Of a stretch of DNA of 22,731 nucleotides, positions 10,601 to 19,034 are shown one piece after another. A program made the translations under genes and the position numbers. The notes under the pieces are model-generated. The model did not search any database, was not told the DNA's origin, and was given only the letters and a program-made list of their open reading frames with translations. Position 1 is the stretch's first letter. The number at the start of each line of letters is the position of its first letter. Source of the DNA: Reclinomonas americana ATCC 50394 (taxonomy: Eukaryota; Jakobida; Jakobea; Jakobida); assembly GCA_048213135.1 (NCBI GenBank), contig PS015366.1, positions 16,848 through 39,578 of the forward strand, in the 5' to 3' direction.

Positions 10601-12926
10601 ACTGCTTGCGTGCCCTGTCCAGTCGCTGCACCACGCTGTCAATCTCCTTTTGCAACTCCCTGGGAAGGAGCAAAGAGAGCTTGTGAGTGAAAATGAAGAG
10701 AAGGGAGGGAGAGGAAAGGGAGGGAGGGAGAGGAAAGGGAAGGAGGGAGAGGAAAGGGAAGGAGGGAGAGAACAGGGAAGGAGGGAAAGAGAAAGACACA
10801 AGGACAGACAGAAACGAAGATAGAGACAAACAGAATGTCAGCAGAAAGAATATGTGCAGAGAATGGCAAGCAGGCAACAAGCTTGCACCACACGCGCGCA
10901 CAGAGAGAACAGGTGAGCGTACATGCGTGCGTGAATGCGAGAGAGCTGGAGAGAGCAGCCGCACACGAGTGACAGATGGTGATCTCCTTCTGCGCAACTC
11001 CATCATCTTCAGCGTCGCGTTGGCGTTCTTCTTCCCACTGGTGCTGTAAATCTCATCGTCCGGTGCACCCGAGAACGCGACGACCTTGCCGCTGTACGTC
11101 GACAGCACCAGATCGTTCATGTCACCGCTCTGCACGATGCGTCCGAAACCCACACTGGTGACGCTCTCGTTCAGCTGCTTCTCGAACACCAGGCTCGGCT
11201 CGAACACGGAGACGTCAAAGGAATACACCTCCAGTGATCTGTGCGTGGAAACATCAGCAACGCAAGCGATCCATGAACACATGCGAAGCACAATTCCCCC
11301 CACGCAACCCGTTGTCACGGCCGATGATGAGATCGCGGACGCCATCTGCCGTAATGTCGGCGTGTGCCATGGCGGCGACGCCGCCGCGCTGCATTAGGGA
11401 GGGAGAGTGAGCGATGCCATGAAAGAATACGTAAAGTGCGAGTGACGGCAACAAGGAAAAGAGATATGCGAAAGAACAACAAACAAACCAAGATGGAGTG
11501 GGAGAGGCCAAGAGAGACGTGAATAGAAGAGAGACAAGCTGGATGAAAGAACAACGGAAGGGCAGGGGAGAGAGAGAACGCAACAAAGAAGGTGGGGAGA
11601 TGAGAAGGAGAGAGAATAAAACATGAACACGCAGACAATGCAAACGAACAACAAGGCACTGGAACAAGGAGAGCGAGTGCTGATGGCATGAAGAAAACGA
11701 CATGGAAAAGCAACAAGCAAAGCAAGATGGAGAGGGACAAGCCGAACGAAGAACAAGGGAAGCAGAGGAGAGAGAGAGAGGGCAAGAAGGAACGAGGGGG
11801 GAGATGACAAAGAAGGAGAGACAGAATATGACATGGACACGCGGACATGGTACAGAAAGAACAAGGAGAGTGAGAGAGTGACATACAGAAAGACAGAGAT
11901 ACAAGAATGAGGAGCAATGATGGATGGAGAGAAGGATGAGAAAGGAAGCGGAGAAGAGGAGAGAGAGAGAGACAGTCTCGCTNNNNNNNNNNNNNNNNNN
12001 NNNNNNNNNNNNNNNNNNNNNNNNNNNNNNNNNNNNNNNNNNNNNNNNNNNNNNNNNNNNNNNNNNNNNNNNNNNNNNNNNNNNNNNNNNNNNNNNNNNN
12101 NNNNNNNNNNNNNNNNNNNNNNNNNNNNNNNNNNNNNNNNNNNNNNNNNNNNNNNNNNNNNNNNNNNNNNNNNNNNNNNNNNNNNNNNNNNNNNNNNNNN
12201 NNNNNNNNNNNNNNNNNNNNNNNNNNNNNNNNNNNNNNNNNNNNNNNNNNNNNNNNNNNNNNNNNNNNNNNNNNNNNNNNNNNNNNNNNNNNNNNNNNNN
12301 NNNNNNNNNNNNNNNNNNNNNNNNNNNNNNNNNNNNNNNNNNNNNNNNNNNNNNNNNNNNNNNNNNNNNNNNNNNNNNNNNNNNNNNNNNNNNNNNNNNN
12401 NNNNNNNNNNNNNNNNNNNNNNNNNNNNNNNNNNNNNNNNNNNNNNNNNNNNNNNNNNNNNNNNNNNNNNNNNNNNNNNNNNNNNNNNNNNNNNNNNNNN
12501 NNNNNNNNNNNNNNNNNNNNNNNNNNNNNNNNNNNNNNNNNNNNNNNNNNNNNNNNNNNNNNNNNNNNNNNNNNNNNNNNNNNNNNNNNNNNNNNNNNNN
12601 NNNNNNNNNNNNNNNNNNNNNNNNNNNNNNNNNNNNNNNNNNNNNNNNNNNNNNNNNNNNNNNNNNNNNNNNNNNNNNNNNNNNNNNNNNNNNNNNNNNN
12701 NNNNNNNNNNNNNNNNNNNNNNNNNNNNNNNNNNNNNNNNNNNNNNNNNNNNNNNNNNNNNNNNNNNNNNNNNNNNNNNNNNNNNNNNNNNNNNNNNNNN
12801 NNNNNNNNNNNNNNNNNNNNNNNNNNNNNNNNNNNNNNNNNNNNNNNNNNNNNNNNNNNNNNNNNNNNNNNNNNNNNNNNNNNNNNNNNNNNNNNNNNNN
12901 NNNNNNNNNNNNNNNNNNNNNNNNNN

Positions 12927-12967
<41 letters not shown>

Positions 12968-14163
12968 ATTTGCACCTGTCGCGAGGCCGCCGACGCGGCT
13001 GTCTCTGTGGCCGTGGCCAGATGTGGTGCACCAGAACCAGCCTTCAGGCACCAGCGTCGCTGCGCTTGATCGGCCGTGATCGTCAGGCATCCAAGAACGC
13101 CACTGTTCCGTTGGCGAGTCAGCGCCACACAACAAAAAGTCTTCATGACCCAGCGAGACGCAACTTGTCGCAGCCATACACCAACATCTTGTGCTTGATG
13201 CTCTCCGCGTCGGCGAATCCAGGCCCATCGTGCGACGGATCACGCGCCTCGTACAGCATCAACGACTCGACAGCACCCTGCGTCCACCCATCGCATGAGC
13301 CGACTTGTCAGTGACAGGCACTCTTGCCTCCGCGAACGCAACTTCCACGCCAATCTCATACACAGGCTCGGCACCCTGCAGAATGCGAATCATGCGATCC
13401 TTGCAGCCGAGCGTCGGATTCATGCGGCCCGTGTTGACCACATCTCCAACAATCATATCACGAATGCCTTTGCCAAACAACACAATGAGCACGAACAGAT
13501 ACAAGCTACTGGCAGCCAAGCAATACATAACGATCAGGCGCGACATAAAAGTGCTCCTCCTTCTCCTCCTTGAACTCGCGAAACATGTAGTCGCCCGAGG
13601 ACCACAGTTGCGGGGGGGCGAGCACAATGAGCGACAGTGGCTCGACCACATCGACGGCCTCAAAGGCGAAGAACTCTTTGCCTTTCTTGGAGAGACCGCG
13701 GACTTGTTGCCCGGAGGAGTAGAAGAACTTGTCGCCGACACGACACACGCAGAGAATGGGCTTGGTGCCAGGAAGTGACTTGTAGGATGACTGATTGACG
13801 ACAAAAGTGTGAGTGGAAATGTCAGAGAAAGAGGATGAGAGGAGGAGGTGAATGTAACTCGTATTCCTGTGTGTGGCATAGGGAGTGTGTGAGTGGCACA
13901 GTGAGACAAGTGAGTTGGTTTGATTTCGCGCGCGCGCAACTTCCTTTCTTCATACTGAATGTCTGCACAACGCCATCGCAATCGCCGACGACCACCTGTG
14001 TGCGTATGTGTGTGTGAGAGAGAGAGACACACACAGAGAGAGTAAAGCAGAGAGAGAGTGTGACCTTTTGTGTGGGTCTGCGGCCTGGAGGCATGACGAC
14101 CATGGCGCGGCGGTTTGTGCAGCCCGCCGCGAGCATGTCGACGCGTCGAAAGGAGAGCTCCAT
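7691..14163 (-). CDS. BBS7: Bardet-Biedl syndrome 7 protein homolog (BBSome subunit)
   Basis: BBS7 is a core subunit of the BBSome, the coat that carries membrane proteins in and out of cilia. The protein starts MELSFRRVDML, then shows the beta-propeller hallmarks VVVGDCDGVV, TADGVRDLIIGRDNG, VYSFD and VLSTYSGKV. A helical linker follows (ELQKEIDSVVQRLDRARKQY), then LLATYRC, KPLSLHTRMYE, FNEIHSWVCMCLPE, VKLIDGLKELSMQEG, and the end IEFFHQPLF. Modelled exons, in sense order: 14163-14065, 13995-13900, 13790-13532, 13467-13322, 13277-13165, 13102-12976, 11388-11309, 11238-10999, 10659-10380, 9293-8926, 8861-8690, 8622-8527, 7900-7691. They join in frame to about 761 residues, against 715 in human. 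The end of exon 2 is uncertain. Both N gaps fall in introns, but a small exon hidden in a gap cannot be excluded. The gene is convergent with ATG2 (115 bp apart) and divergent from the first SPRY-like gene. Confidence 0.93.
7901..8526 (-). repeat. Expanded BBS7 intron (last intron), polypurine on the plus strand
   Basis: This 626-nt intron separates exons 8622-8527 and 7900-7691. Its plus strand is mostly G and A, so the transcript is C/U-rich. It begins with GGGAAGG-type runs at 7905-8095. It also contains two diverged copies of a unit starting ACAGGGTC at about 8094 and 8342, a spacing of about 248 bp. No coding potential was found; long Leu/Ser-rich open frames on the minus strand here are composition artefacts. 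Confidence 0.75.
9520..9557. repeat. Perfect 10-bp inverted repeat with 18-nt loop
   Basis: GCTGCTGTAC at 9520-9529 is the exact reverse complement of GTACAGCAGC at 9548-9557. It lies between the purine array and the ATG2-like fragment and interrupts otherwise monotonous purine DNA. Confidence 0.75.
9557..9621 (+). other. Short ATG2-derived fragment inside BBS7 intron, at gap edge
   Basis: This 65-bp stretch matches 6789-6852 of the ATG2 coding exon (the segment ending in the QYRK codons). The only differences are three single-base indels: one missing G, one extra C and one extra A. There are no substitutions. It ends where the run of N begins. The indels break the reading frame, so it codes for nothing. 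It is either an unpolished misplaced read end from assembly or a very recent partial duplication. Confidence 0.85.
9622..10015. other. Assembly gap (394 N)
   Basis: Unknown bases inside a BBS7 intron. Flanks are an ATG2-like fragment on the left and short purine-rich repeats on the right. Confidence 1.
10660..10998 (-). repeat. Expanded BBS7 intron with GGGAGGGAGAGGAAA-type array
   Basis: This 339-nt intron lies between exons 11238-10999 and 10659-10380. The donor reads GTTGCGC and the acceptor CCCAG. The plus strand at 10695-10800 carries about five copies of a unit of about 20 bp of the form GGAGGGAGAGGAAAGGGA. Phase 2 on both sides supports the junction. Confidence 0.75.
11400..11982 (-). 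repeat. Degenerate tandem repeats of roughly 210-235 bp in BBS7 intron
   Basis: Purine-rich plus-strand DNA with at least two diverged long copies. AAGATGGAG recurs at about 11490 and 11724. ACATGAACACGC at about 11621 recurs as ACATGGACACGC at about 11831. GATGCCATGAA near 11412 resembles GATGGCATGAA near 11680. The copies are interrupted by GA runs, and the region runs into the second gap. Confidence 0.6.
11983..12926. other. Assembly gap (944 N)
   Basis: Unknown bases inside the largest BBS7 intron (12975-11389). The left flank is GA-rich and the right flank is a pure CT dinucleotide run. Confidence 1.
12927..12965. repeat. (CT)n microsatellite at gap edge
   Basis: About 19 uninterrupted CT dinucleotides start at the end of the N run and stop 10 bases before the BBS7 donor site at 12975. 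This is the opposite strand composition to the GA-rich DNA on the other side of the gap. Confidence 0.95.
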
Positions 14164-14254
14164 GTTGTGATGAGGAGTGGCGACTAAACACACACAGCGC
14201 GACAGAGGCGACCGCGATTGAAGTAAATAAAACGATCACTCCATCGGATCCATG

Positions 14255-14285
14255 GACACTTTTTTCATCATTGTGTGAGAGAGGA
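14255..14285 (+). repeat. Start-proximal element, copy 1
   Basis: A 31-bp stretch beginning GACACTTTTTTC and containing CATTGTGTGAGAGAGG (14269-14284). It recurs 160 bp downstream with few changes. An ATG follows it directly at 14286, but no supported exon starts there. Confidence 0.7.
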
Positions 14286-14414
14286 AATGACGCGCAAACG
14301 CAGCGTGCGGTGGTGCATTCGGCAGCGGTGTTATGGCAGTGGTGAAGCAAAGCAGAGGCGACACGGCCTTCATCTGCGCTTCATTTTTCGCGCCCACCGT
14401 CCATTCCATCCACC

Positions 14415-14445
14415 GACACTCTTTCTATCATTGTGCGAGAGAGGA
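14415..14445 (+). promoter_or_regulatory. Start-proximal element, copy 2, just upstream of first SPRY-like gene
   Basis: Second copy of the 31-bp repeat, with CATTGTGCGAGAGAGG at 14429-14444. It lies about 20 bp before the ATG at 14466. A similar CATTGTGTGAGAGG lies at 19017-19030, four bases before the start codon of the third SPRY-like gene. It may be an initiator or transcript start element; this is inferred from position and recurrence only. Confidence 0.45.
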
Positions 14446-14465
14446 AGACATAAACTCCACGCTAC

Positions 14466-16189
14466 ATGGAGCTCGGAAGCGATGGAGGCGGGAGTGTGCC
14501 GGCCACGGAGGAGACAAGCAGTGGAGGCGATGAAAGTCGACGCGCATTAATCATGGATGAGTTGTTGTCGTCAGTTGGCGCGTTGTTGTCACGACGATCG
14601 GCGACTGTGTGTGAGCTGCTCACCATCGCAGACGACGATCAGTGCCGCACATTGTGTCACAAAGGCACGTGCCCTCTTACTCACTCACTCACTCGGAAGT
14701 CGATGATGATGATTGATGATCAGACGCTGAAATGCATGTTTTTCCTCTCTTTATCGCCAGTTCTTGCCTATGTGGAGGTGCAGCGGAAGCGACCCTGGTC
14801 GCCTGCGCTGCTGTTGTGCGCAGAGGCGGAGCTAGTCGACGCCTTGCATCGCCTGGCCACGTCGTTGCTGCAGTGTTTGCAGAGTGAGCTCGACAAGAGT
14901 CGCGTCCGCGCGCTGACCAATGCGTGGCTGACTATGCTGTCGGTGGTGCGTCGCTGGTGGTTCCGAGAGCGCGCGACTGAGGATATGGTGTGCTCTGTAT
15001 GTTGCGTCTCTCCTGGGAAAGCAATGGATGGTGGCGCGTGAGTGGCAGTTGGTGATGTCATGAACATGCGCGCGCAGATCGTGAGTTGCGGTGTCGTGAT
15101 CGACCGCTGAGCGATCGGCGCGAGTGGCAGCTGCAGCGGCTGCTGAATGTGCTGCCTGCGGGCACGCGGGCGATGTTGCTCATGTCGCTGTCGTCGTCGT
15201 CGTCGTCGGTTGCAAGAGACGATCGTGTGGATCTCGATTCCGAACACGAGGCGCCCTCGTCGTCGTGTGGTTGCGTTGATTGCTCTTGTGTTGTCCCTCG
15301 TGCTGCTTGTTGCTCACGTACATATGTGTGCCGATAGTTCTGCTGTCGTCGTCGGCGTCGTGCCCGTCGCTGCTTGATTTGCAGTCGCCGCACGCCGAGC
15401 GGTGCCATCTGCCGAGACCCGTGTTGAGCACTGCGTGTCGTTGCGTCGCATGAGAGAGGCCCTGCATGCACGCGAGTCCTAACCTCCGTCGCCTTCCCGC
15501 AGCCTCCATTCGCTGGACGACACTCGGATTCTCCACACCGTCGCCTCCGCCACTGCTGTTGTCGAACCACGATCAGTCGGTGCGCACAAGCGCCGTCGGC
15601 AGCCGCATGGTCGTGTGCGGTGGTCCACTGTGCGTGACGGCGGAGGTGGTGTACTTTGAGTTCCGCCTGCGCCTGCTGGTCGACGCCTGGCGCGCCAGCC
15701 AAGTCAAGATCGGTCTGTGCGACGTCGAGTGGGCGTCGACGATCCGCGAGGCGAAACTCGAGGCACCGTACGCATTCAGTTACTGCCCGCTGCGTCGATC
15801 GTCGGCCGACCCGTCGCTCGCAGTGGAGCCGGGTGCCTCGGTGCGACTCGGCCTCGCACTCGATCGCGTCACTGGTGAGTTGTGCAGGATATCGGCATCG
15901 ATATCGATGCAATGACTCACTGCCCTCTGCATGCTCCCCTGCAGGCTGCATGCTGGTGTGGAAGTCATCCAGCGACTCCACCATGCTACCCACACGCTTC
16001 CGCGCCTCGCTGCTCAGCGTGTCGGGCACAGCGTGGCCGCAAGCCGCGCAGATGCCTCGCCTTCGTCCGTTCGTGTTGCTGACGGATCCGCAAGTCGAAG
16101 CCACGATTGTCGATGCAGAGGCCTCGATGCCGTCAGATCTGCCAGAGGCGGTCGCCAAAGTGCGCAAGCATCACGCTGTGCTTACGTGA
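14466..16189 (+). CDS. SPRY-like domain protein, tandem paralog 1
   Basis: No specific family was recognised beyond a SPRY/B30.2-like region. The proposed exons are 14466-14664, 14761-15000, 15078-15269, 15385-15420 (or -15444), 15503-15874 and 15945-16189, giving about 427-435 residues. An in-frame ATG at 14553 is an alternative start. The N-terminal part is helical-looking and includes AYVEVQ and WLTMLSVVRRWW. The SPRY-like part begins IRWTTLGF, then VVYFEFRLRLL, VKIGLCD, LGLALDRVTG and, after the last intron, CMLVWKSSSD, which corresponds to the Gly-x-hydrophobic-Phe segment of SPRY folds. The first intron has no good GT in the expected phase except GTCACA at 14656; a GC donor at 14665 also fits. 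Such domains usually bind a protein partner. No signal peptide or membrane segment is visible. Confidence 0.72.
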
Positions 16190-16316
16190 GAGAAGGACAA
16201 GGAGAGATCGAGAGAGGTGAGCCAGACAATTGCCAGTGTAAAGAAAGATCGCTGAAAGCAACAGCTTCCCGACACTGTTCTCCTTCGTTGTCTGGCTCAT
16301 TCTCACACAGCAAAGC

Positions 16317-18619
16317 ATGCCACGATGGTATCCGGCGGACGATTGCGACGGGACACGTTTGACAGGTTCATCTTCTCTCCTTCATATCACGCACATACGC
16401 AATCACACATGGCCTCTGCAGCTGAAGCCTCAGTGCGAGAGACACTCGCAGCTGTGCTGGAGGCTGTCACCAGTGGCAACGCCTCTGAGAAGGAGATCAA
16501 AGCGCAAGTCCATCGCGCAGCACATGCTCGTTGCGTCCCCCCACTGACTGCCTCCACCTGCTCCTCTCTCTCACACACAGTCTCTTAGTCAACACATACC
16601 TGGCGCACTGGGACGTGGAGCACCAGACACCACCTCCCGAGTACGAGGATCACGCGGGAGAGATCCGCAACAGCACTGAGCGACTGATCCGCGAGGCACC
16701 GCGGCAAGGCGGGCGCGAAGTCAGCAACTCGGACGAGTTCTCGGAGCTCAAGGACGTGCATCGGAGACTGGCCAGCAAGCGCAACAGTCTGACGTCGACC
16801 GCCGGCAGCATGTCGTCCTGGGTGCATGTCGAGCGGAGGTCTGTGTCGCCGACACGGACGGTGGACTTGGGAGGTGCGAGTGGAAGCAGTCCGTCGAGGG
16901 CATCTGCTGCTGCTCCTCCAATGCCTGCATCACCTGCTCGTTCGACCGGGCTGGCCTCGTCTGCCATTGACTCGGTGGCGTCCATTGTCGGTCATGTGGT
17001 GCCTCCTTCTGGTGATGGACAGGCTTTGCGCGTAGAGACTCGTTGCGTCGGTGTTGCTCCTTGCTCTTCTCCCGCGCGTTGCTCAATCTCGTCGACAACA
17101 GCGGAGCTCGAGTGGCGCGTCACGGACCCGCTGGATCGGCAGAATCTGGTGGTGCGCGCCGGTGGCGAGGAGGTGGTGTCGCCGGACTTTTGCCAGCGCA
17201 TTGCCCTGGCCATGCCGAGGGGCACGTGGGCGCCGACAGAGTCGTCGATTCTCTACTTTGAGATCATGCTGAGTATGAGCGCGCGGCCGTTTGGCGACGA
17301 GGATACGCTGGCCATGAACAGTGTTCGTGTTGGCCTGCGCGACCCCGATGTGCCGTCGGTCACCTACAGCGACCGCGATTCGTGCATGGTGTCGCCGCTG
17401 CTGGGCGACAAGGTTGACCAGCGGCTCAATGATCATTTGGGGGTGTCGGTGCACCATGCGTCGGGTGAGGCAGAAGGGAAAGGGCATAGAGGGGAAGGGG
17501 GTGGGGGGGGGAAGGGGGGGACAAGAGGAGAAGGGGGAGAGGAGAAGGGGCAAAGGGGGAGGAGAGGGGAGGGAAAAGTAGAAGGGCATGCTTTATTCTT
17601 CTTTCGTGGCTCCTCTCTGTGCAGCTCTCTCGTGGATAGTGGTTGCGGCGAGAGAGCGGGCAGGGAAGAATGTGTGTTGTCAGAGTCTTCTTCGCATGTC
17701 TGCTCGCCTTTTGTGCACGAGAGGTCAGATTGCCAAGCTCTATTGTTGGCTCCCTTGTCTGCTTGGCCGTCTTTTCGCTGGAGGATTCGCTGAAGAGAGG
17801 AGAGGAGATCTCCTCTGTTCTGTTCTTGCGATGCGTGTGAGTACACGGCGAGTGGACGTGCTGTCAGACTCTTTTGCCTCTTTCTTCTTGTCTGTTCGTG
17901 CTTCTATTCGGTGTGGTTCGTGTGATGGATTGCGAAGAGAGCAGGAGAGAGGAGGGAAGGTCTGTCACGTGCAGTGCCTGTGAGTAAGATGCAGGGTAGG
18001 AGAGTGCGGCAAGTCTGACTCCCCTTTCTGCATGTCTGTTCGCCGTTCTTTTGGTGCACCTCTGAGCCAGCGGGAGAAAAGTGTCTTGCCGAACTCGTCT
18101 TCTTGGTTCTGTTGTCACTGCTCTGTCTCCTTCTCTCCCTTCGTGAAACCTGTTGTGGATAGTGGTGTGCAGGATGGAGAAGTGCACGACAGAGGGGGTC
18201 TGCTGTCAGACTCGTAGGTCCCATATCTGGTTGTCTTCTTGCAGTATGAGGCTTGCCGAACTCGGCTCTTCTGGGTCTCTTGCCTTCTCCTCTTTTTCTT
18301 GAGACGTTTGTTGCCGACCTCATCTTGTCTTGCTCTCTTGTCTTTCTCCCTAGTTGCTTCCTCCTTCTCCTTGCGTCTGCTCACCCATTCCCTCATCGCA
18401 GGCACGTTGCTCCTGTGGCCGAACCGCCTCGCGCAGCCAAACGGCAAGCCGAAGCTGGTGAAGCGCAACCCCAACGTCGGCACGATGGACAAGCCATTCA
18501 TGCCGGCCGTGCGCCTGACATCGCCCATGCAAGTGGCCACCATCATCAACAACCCACAAGTGCCCAGCACGCTCCTCAAGTACATGGAGCAGCAAATCAG
18601 CAGCGCATCCGCGGTATAA
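16317..18619 (+). CDS. SPRY-like domain protein, tandem paralog 2
   Basis: Proposed exons 16317-16365, 16422-16529, 16589-17041, 17102-17464 and 18402-18619 join in frame to about 396 residues. If the first intron is wrong, the protein may instead start at the ATG at 16409. An N-terminal helical part (ETLAAVLEAV, YLAHWDVEHQ) is followed by a Ser/Ala/Pro-rich linker. The SPRY-like part follows: LEWRVTDPL, ILYFEIMLSM, VRVGLRDPD, LGVSVHHASG and, across the last intron, TLLLWPNR. It ends PSTLLKYMEQQI. The introns before the Trp and within the domain sit at the same place and phase as in the two neighbouring genes. Its domain is longer than that of its paralogs, with an insertion around DSCMVSPLLGDK. 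Function is unknown; a binding protein is likely. Confidence 0.72.
17465..18401 (+). repeat. Expanded intron of paralog 2 with purine block and degenerate ~170-bp repeats
   Basis: The 937-nt intron has donor GTGAGG and acceptor TCGCAG, both phase 1. It starts with a purine block (17468-17580). It then holds several diverged copies of a unit of roughly 150-190 bp. Recurring words are TCAGAGTC or TCAGACTC (about 17679, 17864, 18203), CATGTCTG followed by TTCGCC or CTCGCC (about 17696, 18032), and GGATAGTGGT (about 17634, 18157). The homologous introns of paralogs 1 and 3 are 70 and 63 nt. Short open frames inside are not supported. Confidence 0.65.
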
Positions 18620-19034
18620 TAGTCGTCAATGAAGCAGCTCTGTTATCGCGAGAACCCGCGGTTGGATGTGTCGCGACCTCGAGCTCAGAAACAAAATCGT
18701 CAATGCAAGTCTTCCACGCTGTTCCGCGTTCGATGCAAATCGCTGGTCTTGACTAATCCCTAGTAACGACGCTTCCGCTGCTTCACGTACCTGGCTTTTG
18801 TCTGGCTTCGGCCTTCTCCCGAGATTGGATTTGTCGTGCTGAAAGCAATTGCAATTGTGCATGAACCAAATCCGCTTCTGTAATGCAGATCGCAGTTCTC
18901 GACTTGTTAGAAGCTGCGAGAATGATCCTACCACACTGCCTTCAAGGCTATACTTGGACTTTATCAAGACCAGTGACACATGATTTCCGGCGAAACACGA
19001 CAACTTCGGACATTAACATTGTGTGAGAGGAGAC
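18620..19034 (+). promoter_or_regulatory. Intergenic spacer before paralog 3, AT-richer than surroundings
   Basis: About 415 bp lie between the TAA stop of paralog 2 and the start codon of paralog 3. Composition is noticeably less GC-rich and less repetitive than either side. I see no tRNA fold, no supported ORF and no AATAAA. The 3' end carries CATTGTGTGAGAGG (19017-19030), resembling the element before paralog 1. The promoter of paralog 3 is presumably here. Confidence 0.5.

Larger units (their letters stand above)
14164..14465. promoter_or_regulatory. Divergent intergenic spacer between BBS7 and first SPRY-like gene
   Basis: About 300 bp separate the BBS7 start codon (minus strand) from the upstream-most start codon of the next gene (plus strand), so both promoters are probably here. 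It holds no convincing coding sequence. It contains a direct repeat (14255-14285 and 14415-14445) and an AATAAA at 14226-14231 that is unlikely to be a working poly(A) signal in this position. Confidence 0.6.

Noticed and set aside
11254-13243. Very long minus-strand open frames spanning the gap
   Set aside because: They are open mainly because N is translated as X and CT repeats lack stops. Only the small BBS7 exons at their ends are supported.
14275-14550. A 91-residue open frame starting just after start-proximal element copy 1
   Set aside because: It overlaps the duplicated promoter-like repeat, has no domain or conserved feature, and runs through the start of paralog 1 in another frame.
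18620-19022. A tRNA or small RNA gene in the AT-richer spacer
   Set aside because: A GTTCGATGC word at about 18687 resembles a B box, but no matching A box or cloverleaf could be found by eye.
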